In this document: in pieces, positions 24,377 to 32,232 of the stretch
Layout of the letters: each line of letters opens with the position of its first letter
Numbering within the stretch: position 1 is the first letter of the stretch
From: an uncultured Clostridia bacterium
GTDB lineage: Bacteria; Bacillota; Clostridia; Lachnospirales; CAG-274
Length of the DNA: 34,091 nt
Direction: 5' to 3'
Assembly (NCBI GenBank): GCA_947629215.1
Contig: CANRCU010000002.1
Coordinates: 1 to 34,091, forward strand
Program-made: the position numbers and the translations under genes
Notes under the pieces: generated by a model
The model's database searches: none
Seen by the model: the letters and a program-made list of their open reading frames with translations, nothing else
Told to the model about the DNA's origin: nothing

Positions 24377-24533
24377 TAATAACCGCTTCTGCCGATAAGC
24401 TTCGTTGTGCCTTTTTTGCCACATCTCGCAATATTCTTTTTACATCAGCAGATGTTACACAATAGTTGTCAGCTATTTTTATATGTGTGTTACCTATTTT
24501 ATAATCAAGTACAATATTCGGCTGTACGGTCAT
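24351..24533 (-). CDS. Small conserved-looking phage protein
   Basis: This 60-residue protein opens MTVQPNIVLDYKIGNTHIKI and then reads ADNYCVTSADVKRILRDVAK before a short tail. Such short proteins with IADNYC-type centres recur in Clostridia prophages near early regulators; no function is known. Start: ATG at 24533 is 8 bases after AAGGAGG; the earlier GTG is part of the ribosome site. It overlaps the transglycosylase gene by 26 bases and probably couples its translation. Confidence 0.6.
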   Translation of the reverse strand: MTVQPNIVLDYKIGNTHIKIADNYCVTSADVKRILRDVAKKAQRSLSAEAVINGYGKVTN

Positions 24534-24546
24534 TTTTTCCACCTCC

Positions 24547-25029
24547 TTATGTATTTTGTGATTTTTCTAAAAATACCATTGTTTCATCTATCCTGCGGCG
24601 AGCCTCCAAAAATTCCTCCCACAACTGCAGAGCCGTTTTTACTTCACTCCTGTCTATTACTCCATCGTCAAGTATTTCTGCAAGTCTTTTCATTGCATCA
24701 TTAAGATTGTGTATTGTATTTTCCATTCTGATATATGCTCTTTCCGGTGGCATCTCCGGAATTTCCCTGCAATTTCTTCCAAGGGGACATTCATTTGCGC
24801 AGTACCAAAATATTAGTTCAGGTGCATTATATGTGTCAGCCATAATTGCAACAATATCATTAGATGGTTTCACAATTCCCAGCTCATATTTTTTCAAGCT
24901 GTCCTCTGAAACGCATCCAAGTTCCTCTGACGCACTTAATCTGGAAGCTAATCTGTCGTTACCCTTTGCAGCTTCCAAACGTGCCTGACAGTACCTGTTT
25001 GATGCTGCTTTTGTTACTTTCCTCGCCAT
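24547..25029 (-). CDS. XRE-type helix-turn-helix regulator
   Basis: This 160-residue protein has an N-terminal HTH-like segment (RLSASEELGCVSEDSLKKYE, then GIVKPSNDIVAIMADTY) of the XRE kind, with two Cys in ANECPLGRNC that may bind metal. A long helical C-terminal (ALQLWEEFLEARRRIDETMV) probably dimerises it. It is the second gene after the Cro-like repressor and likely tunes early expression. Ribosome site AGGAGG lies 9 bases before ATG. Target unknown. Confidence 0.75.
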   Translation of the reverse strand: MARKVTKAASNRYCQARLEAAKGNDRLASRLSASEELGCVSEDSLKKYELGIVKPSNDIVAIMADTYNAPELIFWYCANECPLGRNCREIPEMPPERAYIRMENTIHNLNDAMKRLAEILDDGVIDRSEVKTALQLWEEFLEARRRIDETMVFLEKSQNT

Positions 25030-25117
25030 TTTTTATTGCCTCCTCTTGTGATAAAATATAAATATCAGGAATATAAAAATGCTTCGTTATGGGTGCTATA
25101 CCCTTACGCTGTGCGCA

Positions 25118-25330
25118 TCAATTATCCTGTTTTGGGGCATTTACATTTAAAAAAATATCGTCCGAGTAATAATCAAATACTTGCTTGATACACAGGGCTA
25201 CATCCAGAGATGGTGTTTTATCTCCACTTTCAATTTGGCTGTAATGACTTCGAGATATGTGGAGCTTCTCTGCTGCTGTCTCCTGTGAATACCCCATACC
25301 TTTTCTCAAAGCGGCAAGTTTTACTCTCAT
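25118..25330 (-). CDS. Cro-like XRE repressor
   Basis: This 70-residue protein is nearly all a single XRE HTH: MRVKLAALRKGMGYSQETAA, then ISRSHYSQIESGDKTPSLDVAL. It faces the CI-like gene across a 187-bp operator region and has the size and place of a lambda-like Cro, controlling entry into the lytic programme. It is first in the early operon, transcribed from the strong consensus promoter at 25379-25407. Ribosome site AAAGGAG lies 8 bases before ATG. Confidence 0.85.
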   Translation of the reverse strand: MRVKLAALRKGMGYSQETAAEKLHISRSHYSQIESGDKTPSLDVALCIKQVFDYYSDDIFLNVNAPKQDN

Positions 25331-25352
25331 TGGCTCAACTCCTTTCCGTTTT

Positions 25353-25365
25353 CCCTCTTGTGGGG
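25353..25365. promoter_or_regulatory. Operator-like site in the early leader
   Basis: On the minus strand CCCCACAAGAGGG, about 6-20 bases downstream of the expected start of the early transcript. It is near-identical to the late-operon site (9491-9503; one difference) and shares its plan with the site inside the promoter. A repressor bound here would block the early transcript; inferred from repetition only. Confidence 0.5.
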
Positions 25366-25378
25366 CTTTATACCTTGT

Positions 25379-25407
25379 ATTATATCCCCTTTTCGGGGCA
25401 ATGTCAA
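25379..25407 (-). promoter_or_regulatory. Early (Cro-side) promoter with internal operator
   Basis: On the minus strand TTGACA (25402-25407) and TATAAT (25379-25384) are both perfect consensus hexamers with a 17-base spacer. The spacer contains the near-palindrome CCCCGAAAAGGGG (25386-25398), placed so that a bound repressor would occlude RNA polymerase. This should be the main lytic promoter. Confidence 0.85.
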
Positions 25408-25467
25408 TATGATTTGCACAAATTCTCGGATTTTTTCAAGCAGTCGGACGTTTTTCGGGGATATATG

Positions 25468-25496
25468 TTGCTTATAGGGGCAAATAGTGCTATAAT
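25468..25496 (+). promoter_or_regulatory. CI-side (lysogenic) promoter
   Basis: TTGCTT (25468-25473) and TATAAT (25491-25496) with a 17-base spacer, 22 bases before the repressor ATG. Two GGGG half-sites (around 25457-25460 and 25477-25480) overlap its -35 side and spacer, resembling halves of the early operators, so self-regulation is possible. Confidence 0.75.
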
Positions 25497-25517
25497 TTTA
25501 CTTTGGAGGTGCTTTTA

Positions 25518-26108
25518 ATGCAATCATTTTCTAACCGTCTAATCTCTCTACGAAAAGAACGTGACTTAACACAGGCAGAACTTGCGAAACGAGTGCATTT
25601 ACAACGGTCCACTCTTTCCGGATACGAAACCGAGGGAAAAGAGCCAACTTACGAAACGCTTTGTTCTCTTGCAGAATTTTTCAACGTTACTACTGACTAT
25701 CTACTTGGCATATCTTCTGCCCGTACTCATAACGATGCAGTGTTCATAAATGACACAAGAAATTTTGCCGTTTCTTACGAACAAGCTCCTGCGCAAGTCA
25801 AGGCTACCATCGCCGCTTGCTTTGATAGTTTTTATCTCATACTTTCAAGAGATATGAAAAACCGCAATATTCAGCGACTTGATATTTATTCTGAATTGTT
25901 TGACCTTATCCAGCGAAATAGGGCATCCATACGCAACAGCATAGAAATGGATAACCACAATGACCCTCTTTTCCTTTCAAACCTTATGGCGGAACAATCC
26001 AATTTTAAAAACGAAGTTGCTGTACTACTTGATAAACTTACACAAGCAGATATTGGAGTTACCTTACAAAAGGGAAGTCACGGGTCGTCCGCAAAGTCGG
26101 CAACATAA
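25518..26108 (+). CDS. CI-like phage repressor
   Basis: This 196-residue repressor has an N-terminal XRE HTH (RLISLRKERDLTQAELAKRV, then RSTLSGYETEGKEPTYETL) and a C-terminal helical part without the LexA/CI-type Ala-Gly/Ser-Lys peptidase motifs. Induction would therefore not be by RecA-stimulated self-cleavage but through another antirepressor or anti-repressor peptide. It maintains lysogeny and probably binds the CCCC-N5-GGGG sites. Start: ATG at 25518 is 8 bases after GGAGG. It is transcribed with the recombinase. Confidence 0.85.
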   Translation: MQSFSNRLISLRKERDLTQAELAKRVHLQRSTLSGYETEGKEPTYETLCSLAEFFNVTTDYLLGISSARTHNDAVFINDTRNFAVSYEQAPAQVKATIAACFDSFYLILSRDMKNRNIQRLDIYSELFDLIQRNRASIRNSIEMDNHNDPLFLSNLMAEQSNFKNEVAVLLDKLTQADIGVTLQKGSHGSSAKSAT

Positions 26109-26161
26109 TCTATATTGACTTCTCTGATAAATAATTCATCATACTATGGGAGGTGTTTTCT

Positions 26162-27751
26162 ATTAGCTATTGTCTATATTTACGCAAATCCCGTGCTGAT
26201 ATGGAAGCCGAAGCTCACGGTGAGGGAGAAACACTTGCCCGCCACGAAAAAATCCTGCTTGAACTTGCAAAAAAACACAATTATAATGTAACCCAAATAT
26301 ATAAAGAAATAGTTTCCGGTGAAACTATTGCCGCACGCCCTGTTATGCAACATCTTTTACAAGAAGTGGAACAAGGACTTTGGGATGGCGTTATTGTTGT
26401 TGAAGTAGAACGTCTTGCCCGTGGTGACACCATAGACCAAGGAATAATGGCACAGGCTTTCAAATATTCCAATACCTTAATAATCACTCCATTAAAGGTG
26501 TATGACCCTAATAACGAATTTGACGAAGAATATTTCGAGTTCGGTTTATTTATGTCGAGGCGGGAATATAAAACCATCAACCGCAGATTGCAACGTGGGC
26601 GTTTGGCATCTTCCAAAGAGGGAAAATATGTTGCAGCCCGAAGTCCTTATGGATATGAGCGTGTTCGCATACAAAATGACAAAGGTTGGACACTAACGCC
26701 AATAGATGAGGAGGCGGATATTATTCGCCTTATATTCAAACTATATATAGATGGACAGGAACAACCAGATGGTTCTTATCGTCCTGTCGGATGTAGGACA
26801 ATCTGCAATATACTCGACCAGATGGGCGTTTCTCCGCCATCTGCCACTTCATACTGGAATGATGCTTCTATACGAGCCATCCTCCGTAATCCTGTATACA
26901 TTGGTAAAATCCGTTGGAATACCAAAAAAACTAAAAAACGTGTTAAGGATGGAAATGTATCTTATGAGCGAGTGATACCTCCGCAGGAGGAACAAGTATT
27001 TGTTGATGGTTTACATCCACCTATCGTTTCTACAGAAACCTTTTACAAGGCTCAAGCAATACTCAAAAGCCACGGTCCTGCATCTGTACATCGCAATGCC
27101 GAGTTAAAAAATCCTTTTTCGGGACTACTTCGTTGTGGAAAATGTGGGCGTTCACTCACTTATAATAACGTGCGTGGTGTCTTTTCATACCTGTGCCCAA
27201 ATAAAACCTGTGACTGCGTTATGTCAAGAGCTGATATTGTGGAAAAACGCATCCTGCAATCACTTCGTCAATGGCTCGAAAACTATCGTCTTGAATGGGA
27301 TGACGGAACTCCTACTGACGAAGATATAAAAATTGATATAAAGCGTAAGGAAATTGCCAAAATTAAAAAGGAAATAGAAACCCTTTCCAAACAGCTTGTT
27401 CGCACTCACGATTTACTGGAACAAGGCATATATGATGTAGATATGTTTCTTAACCGCAGCCGTTCCATTAATGAACGTATGGAAGCTGCCAACAATAATA
27501 TAACTGGATTATCGAGAACACTTGCAGAGGATGAGGAACGTGCAGCTAATCGTGTGAATATCATTCCAAAAGTTGAAGAACTCCTATCGGTTTATGACGA
27601 ATTGCCGGATGCTCAATCAAAAAATATTTTACTTAAAGATATTATTGAGCGGATTGAATACATCAAAAATAAGCCATCTCCTCGCAATGGACCTTATGAT
27701 AATTTTGAACTTTTAGTATATCCTAAACTTCCAATACCAACCGATAAATGA
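26162..27751 (+). CDS. Large serine recombinase (integrase), probable AUU start
   Basis: This 529-residue large serine integrase has a resolvase domain with candidate nucleophile Ser10 in YLRKSRAD, then VIVVEVERLARG and later RREYKTINRRLQRGR. A recombinase domain (about 160-290, SPYGYERV, NPVYIGKIRWN), a zinc ribbon (LRCGKCGRSL ... CPNKTCDC) and a coiled coil follow. It catalyses attP x attB integration and, with a directionality factor, excision. Start: no ATG or TTG is in frame; GTG at 26153 lies inside the GGGAGGTG ribosome site. ATT at 26162 lies 8 bases after GGAGG, exactly the spacing of the CI gene, so an AUU start is inferred. Confidence 0.9.
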   Translation: MSYCLYLRKSRADMEAEAHGEGETLARHEKILLELAKKHNYNVTQIYKEIVSGETIAARPVMQHLLQEVEQGLWDGVIVVEVERLARGDTIDQGIMAQAFKYSNTLIITPLKVYDPNNEFDEEYFEFGLFMSRREYKTINRRLQRGRLASSKEGKYVAARSPYGYERVRIQNDKGWTLTPIDEEADIIRLIFKLYIDGQEQPDGSYRPVGCRTICNILDQMGVSPPSATSYWNDASIRAILRNPVYIGKIRWNTKKTKKRVKDGNVSYERVIPPQEEQVFVDGLHPPIVSTETFYKAQAILKSHGPASVHRNAELKNPFSGLLRCGKCGRSLTYNNVRGVFSYLCPNKTCDCVMSRADIVEKRILQSLRQWLENYRLEWDDGTPTDEDIKIDIKRKEIAKIKKEIETLSKQLVRTHDLLEQGIYDVDMFLNRSRSINERMEAANNNITGLSRTLAEDEERAANRVNIIPKVEELLSVYDELPDAQSKNILLKDIIERIEYIKNKPSPRNGPYDNFELLVYPKLPIPTDK

Positions 27752-27779
27752 AATAGCAGTCCAGTTTTGGACTGCTATT
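27752..27779 (+). terminator. Hairpin after the recombinase
   Basis: AATAGCAGTCC (27752-27762) pairs perfectly over 11 bp with GGACTGCTATT (27769-27779), loop AGTTTT, directly after the stop. The sequence after it (ATTACAT) lacks a T-run. It may be the recombinase terminator or part of the attachment site. Confidence 0.6.
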
Positions 27780-27800
27780 ATTACATACAACGTGCGAAAT
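27780..27800. other. Probable prophage/host junction (attachment site region)
   Basis: The phage gene ends at 27751, and the host-like open frame can be read from about 27792 with no stop back into the phage side. For a large serine integrase one junction lies next to the gene. The core cannot be defined without the other junction, so this is an inferred interval only. Confidence 0.4.
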
Positions 27801-29135
27801 CTGACTAATTATTTTGCTGTTACAGGTGACAAAAAAAGTGGTCAAGATGAAACGTTCGATCCTGCCGGTGGTAGCAATAGCAAAACATATAGTCCTTTAA
27901 AATTTGATAGCTCCGCCAGCATCACATTTAAGCCCAAGGCAGATGCAAAAATAATTGTATATGCAAAATCAGATGGTGATTCAAGAACACTGAATATATG
28001 CGGAAATACTGAAACTATCCCTAACACCCTCAAAAGCTTTGAATACAGCAATCTATCAGCTAATAAAGAATACACCATAAAACGAGATAGCGGTGAAAGT
28101 TGGGTATATTATGTTAAGGTAACAGAAACTTATTCCGACAGTGCTCAGACATACAAAATAAGCGGAACATCAAACGCAGAAAAAGGTGATGTTTTAGTCA
28201 TTGACGGCGAGAGTGTTACAGTAGGGGAAGGCGGTTCTTGGTCATATGAAAGACTTTCAGACAATGCACCCTATACAAACGGACAAGTAGTAAACGTAAC
28301 TTCGGACAAATATAAAGATACCACAGTAAAATTAACATATGACAATAGTCTTTCATACACCGGAAGTATCACACTTGAAGAAAAAGTCCTTGAAGCTATA
28401 CCCGATAAAAGCTACGGTGCTGCCGATGTTTCTAATGGACTTCCATATTTTGATGAAATTACAGGTAAAAAAGGTGACTTTAAGCTCGAAAATGGCGGCT
28501 CATTTGTATTTATGCTTGACGAAGAAAAAGTTATAACCGTTGAATACAAATGTGACAGCAGTTCCGGAACAGCAAACTTAAAAATAGTTGATTACGATTC
28601 TCCGGATACTGTTGTAGCAAAAGGAGCAGCTACTAACGGAAATTGGTTAGACTTGGTAAAGAAACTCCCCGCAGGAAAGTATAAACTTATTGCGGAAACT
28701 ACAAAGGGAAAAAATTTCCAACTTAATACAAGTAATTCATTCGTAGTAACCAGCACAAAGTCACTTGTTTCCAAAAAGGAACAAAATTCAGACTCATATA
28801 CTAAAACAGCACTTATTACATATGACAATAATTTATATCTTGTTTCTATTATAAAGAAAGAAGATGCCGAAAATGCAGACGGCAAAAAACTTTATCAAAC
28901 GACATCAAGCGGTCAGGAACTTATAACAGATGGTACAGATACTGTATACACAAGTGTTGTTATAGGCGGCAAAACATATACAGCCAGGAATTGCTATAGC
29001 GATGCATCAGATGATGACTACGTATTTGCCACACTGGTTGTAAATGATCCTATTGAAGCAGGAACAGATTCCTATAAAAAATTGAACGATGTGGTAAGTA
29101 CAGCTAAAGGCAAGGTTACAACATCTCTTAAATAA
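27792..29135 (+). pseudogene. 3' part of a secreted beta-sandwich protein interrupted by the prophage
   Basis: These 447 residues start in mid-domain (NLTNYFAVTGDKKSGQ) with no ribosome site or signal peptide; the GTG used as first codon is only the first possible one, and the frame stays open into the phage side. The body is Ser/Thr/Asp-rich with repeated beta-sandwich-like units: one at about 5-115 (SSASITFKPKADAKIIVYAK, then YSNLSANKEYTIKRDSGESW), a linker domain, and a second at about 205-325 (FKLENGGSFVFMLDEEKVIT ... LPAGKYKLIAETTKG). Such modules occur in secreted carbohydrate-active or adhesion proteins of Clostridia. No LPxTG or SLH anchor is seen. The 5' part should lie beyond the left prophage end. 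Excision could restore it. Confidence 0.65.
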
Positions 29136-29147
29136 GGAGGTCAAATA

Positions 29148-29288
29148 ATGAAAAAAGAATATACAAATCCCGAGCTTACAATTACATCTTTTGAGCAAGA
29201 GGATATTATTGCTGTAAGCGGTTTGAAAGTAGACTCTGCACAAACAAGTTTTAGTAATTCCGTAAACTTTAGTGACATCGATTTTTAA
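29148..29288 (+). CDS. 46-residue peptide of unknown class
   Basis: An AAGGAGG site 7 bases before ATG, 12 bases after the previous stop, makes translation likely. The N-terminal half (MKKEYTNPELTITSFEQEDI) is leader-like: the pattern KxYxxPE...F...EDII occurs in small Clostridia peptides. It is followed by IAVSG and a Ser/Asn-rich end (SFSNSVNFSDIDF). It has no signal peptide or cysteine. It may be a RiPP-like precursor or a partner of the surface protein upstream; no modification or export gene lies beside it. Function unknown. Confidence 0.6.
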   Translation: MKKEYTNPELTITSFEQEDIIAVSGLKVDSAQTSFSNSVNFSDIDF

Positions 29289-29355
29289 TACAACAACAGA
29301 TTAAAAACAAGATTCATTTACTTCATTGACCATAGTTTTCTGATATGGTTAAACT

Positions 29356-29382
29356 AAGGGGCTGTTTCAATAACAGCCCCTT
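29356..29382. terminator. Hairpin, terminator of the peptide transcript
   Basis: AAGGGGCTGTT (29356-29366) pairs with AACAGCCCCTT (29372-29382), 11 bp with a 5-base loop, 67 bases after the peptide stop. There is no strong T-run (AAATATTA follows). The gap 29289-29476 contains no gene, only this and the next hairpin. Confidence 0.6.
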
Positions 29383-29424
29383 AAATATTACGTTCGATAT
29401 TGTATTTTGATAATATCGGTTTTT

Positions 29425-29465
29425 AAGGCTCTTTGTCAAAATCAAACTATTCGACAAAGAGCCTT
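29425..29465. terminator. Bidirectional hairpin between convergent genes
   Basis: A 13-bp perfect stem AAGGCTCTTTGTC (29425-29437) / GACAAAGAGCCTT (29453-29465) with a 15-base loop, just 11 bases beyond the end of the SLH gene. It ends in TTTT on the plus strand and lies between oppositely directed genes, so it probably ends both transcripts. Confidence 0.65.
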
Positions 29466-29476
29466 TTACTAACACA

Positions 29477-30766
29477 TTACTTTACCTTTTCGAGTATTTT
29501 GCTTATAACTACGGCAGCTTGCGCGCGTGTTGTATTGCCTTTTGGTTCGACGCGGCTGCCTGTGCCGTTTATTATGCCTTCGGCTGTCATTGCGGCAACG
29601 CTTTCTTTCGCATAATCGCTTATCTGCACACTGTCGGAGAATTTATCCAAAGCGGACATATCCACATTGTCAAACTTTATTCCAGCATATTCCAACGCGC
29701 TTTTTGCCATTATCATCATATCCTGACGGGTAATATAACTGTTTGGCGAAAATCTGCCGTTCCCCGTTCCGTGTACAATACCAAGCCAGCTTGCGGTCGA
29801 TACGGCTTTTGCATAATATGCATTATTGCTTACATCGGTAAATGTGTTTGCGGCATCGCCCTCAATATTCAGCGCCCGTGTAAGCATAATAACAAAATCA
29901 CAGCGTTTTACATTATCCGCAGGTTTGAAACGTCCGTCGGGGTAGCCGCTTACTATACCCTTTGAAGAAAGCTCGTTTATATAGTTTTCAGCCCATGAAA
30001 AGCCCGAAAGGTCGTTAAACTTGATACCGGTCATAGCTTCTGTCGTGGTTTCGGCAGATGTTTCTGTTGAGTTCTCTGTTGTGGTTTCGGTCGTAGTTTC
30101 TGTCGTAGTTTCGGCTGCCGTAGAGCTTTCGTCCTTATCACGTGAACTGCCGGAAGCCGTTGTTTTACTTGTTGTTTCGGTCTTATCGCCAACATTTACG
30201 GTTGCCAAGCAGTCCCCGGACCAGCTTTCAAAAGGCTCTATGGTTGCAAACGAGCTGTTTGTAAATGTCAGTGTTGTGCTGCCGCTGCCGACTGCCTTAA
30301 ACCTGAGAGTACACAATGTTCCCGTACCCTCTATTTTCCTGAGCATGCTGTTTTCATCGGCAGCCCTGACATAATTTGATAGCTTTATAATGCCTATTTC
30401 CGAAGCTGTAAGGCTGCCGTTTGCCTTGCCGTTATAGTCTGTATCGTCTGCCTGCGGTTTATAAGCTGCCATACTGTTTATAAAATCCTCTTCAAAAAAC
30501 AATATCTGCCTGTTGTTCTGAGTATATGACAAAGCATCCCCCGCAGTTGTATCCGCGCCTTCAAGCCTTATGACCGACGGGTCGTACTTCAAAAAACAGT
30601 CAAGGCTTGTAAAGCCCGAATTTTCCTTAACATCCACATCTACGGTAAAAGTATCACCGACCGAAATATTGTCCGATGACATTACAAGCTCTGTTTTTGT
30701 TGAACCCGCATAAACACTGACCGCAGACATAAGACATATCATTGCTGCCGCTAAAATTTTTTTCAT
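29477..30766 (-). CDS. Cohesin-like / SLH-domain surface protein
   Basis: This 429-residue exported protein has a signal peptide (MKKILAAAMICLMSAVSVYA), a cohesin-like beta-sandwich (LVMSSDNISVGDTFTVDVDV, LDCFLKYDPSVIRLEGA, then GSGSTTLTFTN), a linker of repeated Thr-Thr-Glu units, and three SLH repeats at the end (GYPDGRFKPADNVKR, GTGNGRFSPNSYITRQ, GTGSRVEPKGNTTRAQA). SLH repeats bind secondary cell-wall polymer, so it sits on the surface and may hold a partner through the cohesin-like part. Start: ATG at 30766 is 8 bases after GGAGG; earlier in-frame starts lie in the previous gene's region. No dockerin is visible in the window. Confidence 0.88.
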   Translation of the reverse strand: MKKILAAAMICLMSAVSVYAGSTKTELVMSSDNISVGDTFTVDVDVKENSGFTSLDCFLKYDPSVIRLEGADTTAGDALSYTQNNRQILFFEEDFINSMAAYKPQADDTDYNGKANGSLTASEIGIIKLSNYVRAADENSMLRKIEGTGTLCTLRFKAVGSGSTTLTFTNSSFATIEPFESWSGDCLATVNVGDKTETTSKTTASGSSRDKDESSTAAETTTETTTETTTENSTETSAETTTEAMTGIKFNDLSGFSWAENYINELSSKGIVSGYPDGRFKPADNVKRCDFVIMLTRALNIEGDAANTFTDVSNNAYYAKAVSTASWLGIVHGTGNGRFSPNSYITRQDMMIMAKSALEYAGIKFDNVDMSALDKFSDSVQISDYAKESVAAMTAEGIINGTGSRVEPKGNTTRAQAAVVISKILEKVK

Positions 30767-30816
30767 ATTCATGACCTCCATAATAATATTCTGATAAATA
30801 CCGACCGATTTTACTT

Positions 30817-32232
30817 TTATCTCACGGTTGATAAACATTGCTGCCCTTCAAGGCTGTCCCACACAAACAGCTGCAATTTTTCATTTTCACCGATATATTC
30901 CGTTATATATGCAATACCTTCTTCGTCAAAGCTCAGTTCTTCGGTTTCAAAGCGCTTTTGCAGACCGTCTTCGTATAATGCCTTTATAAGCACCTCGCCG
31001 CCTGCCCTTTCGCTTGTAAGCAACTTTAATTTTGCCGTCTGACCTTGAAAATACGGCGATATAAAAATTGTGTGAGCGTATGTGATAAGCTTGTCCATTT
31101 CATCACCTATGAGTACGCCGTAACCGCTGTAATCTTTTCCGCTTTCGCAAACATCAGCCGTAGCAGCCATTATTACATTTTTAAATCCGTAAATATCCAT
31201 ATCCGGGTGATCGCTTATAAAAAGCGCTGTCATACCCGTAATGACCGGAGCGGCGAACGAAGTGCCTCTGCTTGATATATAACCCCCGTTATTGGACGGG
31301 AGCGACATTGTTCTCAATACCGCCGAAACATCCACCATATCATTCCTTTGCGAGTAATCGGCAATAGAAAGATTTTCTGTGACAGCACCTACCGATATAA
31401 CATTGTCAAACGATGCGGGATAATTGTATGCGCCCTCTTTTTTGGTGCCGTCATTGCCTGCCGCAGCAATAATTATAACACCTTTGGCAACGGCATTGTC
31501 AACAGTTTCTTCAAGACTTTTGCTGTACCCTGCAACACCAAGGCTCATATTAAGTATTTTGCAGTCATAATCGTTTACGGCGCCGTTTATTGCTTTTATC
31601 ATATGTTCAAGATTACCGACCGTAACGGATTGCCCATCTACATTCTTTTTGGTCATTGTGACTATCGGCACTATGGTACACTGCGGACAAATACCCGCCA
31701 AACCGATGCCGTTATCGGGCTGCGCGGCAATTATCCCCGCGACCCTTGTGCCGTGATTATATAAATCGGCAGTATCGTCATTATCGTCAACATAGTTATG
31801 ACCCGTTTCTATATCTGCACCGACAAGGTCGGGGTGAGCCGTATTTATGCCGCTGTCGATAACGGCGACCCTTATTTTCCCACTGTGGTTTCGCTGTAAA
31901 GCCGGTATATGCATTGTATCCATGTATATTTGCTGATAAAAGTATCCGTCATTATATACAGCGGTATCTTCGTTATCGACATCATACATCTCAAGCGGAT
32001 AGTTGGGTTCTATATACTCCGCCGCACCGCTTTTAAGCAAGCTTTCGGCTGTTTCTTTATCGGCGGTATAAAGGTCGTCACAGATATATCCCATATCATT
32101 TTCTTCAAGCGAATACGCCGACAGACCGCCGTCTTTCATTTTTATGATATAATCGTCATCGGCATAAACGCAGACCGAAAACAGATATGCAAAACAAAGC
32201 GTCAGCATTATCTTTAAAAAATTTTTATCCAT
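30817..32232 (-). CDS. Secreted subtilisin-like (S8) protease
   Basis: This 471-residue extracellular serine protease has a signal peptide (FLKIMLTLCFAYLFSVCVYA), an inhibitor-like propeptide (about 25-80, ending EYIEPNYPLEM), the catalytic domain, and a C-terminal beta region. Catalytic motifs are AVIDSGIN (Asp), YNHGTRVAGI (His), AAAGNDG (oxyanion Asn) and SRGTSFAAPV (Ser), in the usual order. It could mature or shed surface proteins and is next to the SLH gene. The start overlaps the U32 gene end by 8 bases with GGAGG 9 bases before ATG. Confidence 0.92.
   Translation of the reverse strand: MDKNFLKIMLTLCFAYLFSVCVYADDDYIIKMKDGGLSAYSLEENDMGYICDDLYTADKETAESLLKSGAAEYIEPNYPLEMYDVDNEDTAVYNDGYFYQQIYMDTMHIPALQRNHSGKIRVAVIDSGINTAHPDLVGADIETGHNYVDDNDDTADLYNHGTRVAGIIAAQPDNGIGLAGICPQCTIVPIVTMTKKNVDGQSVTVGNLEHMIKAINGAVNDYDCKILNMSLGVAGYSKSLEETVDNAVAKGVIIIAAAGNDGTKKEGAYNYPASFDNVISVGAVTENLSIADYSQRNDMVDVSAVLRTMSLPSNNGGYISSRGTSFAAPVITGMTALFISDHPDMDIYGFKNVIMAATADVCESGKDYSGYGVLIGDEMDKLITYAHTIFISPYFQGQTAKLKLLTSERAGGEVLIKALYEDGLQKRFETEELSFDEEGIAYITEYIGENEKLQLFVWDSLEGQQCLSTVR

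Larger units (their letters stand above)
1..27791. mobile_element. Partial temperate tailed-phage prophage (right part)
   Basis: This is a contiguous run of phage genes: head protease, minor head, portal, terminase, replication, recombination, Cro/CI-like switch and a large serine recombinase. The recombinase lies at the right edge next to host-like genes, as expected for a serine-integrase prophage. Lysogeny genes are on the plus strand and nearly everything else is on the minus strand. The left end, with capsid, tail and lysis genes, is outside the window. The right boundary is placed by inference between the recombinase stop (27751) and the interrupted host frame (from about 27792); the exact attachment core cannot be read without the other end. 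Confidence 0.93.

Noticed and set aside
30049-30120. Short tandem repeats as a regulatory or CRISPR-like array
   Set aside because: They encode the Thr-Thr-Glu linker of the SLH protein; units are short, imperfect and in frame.
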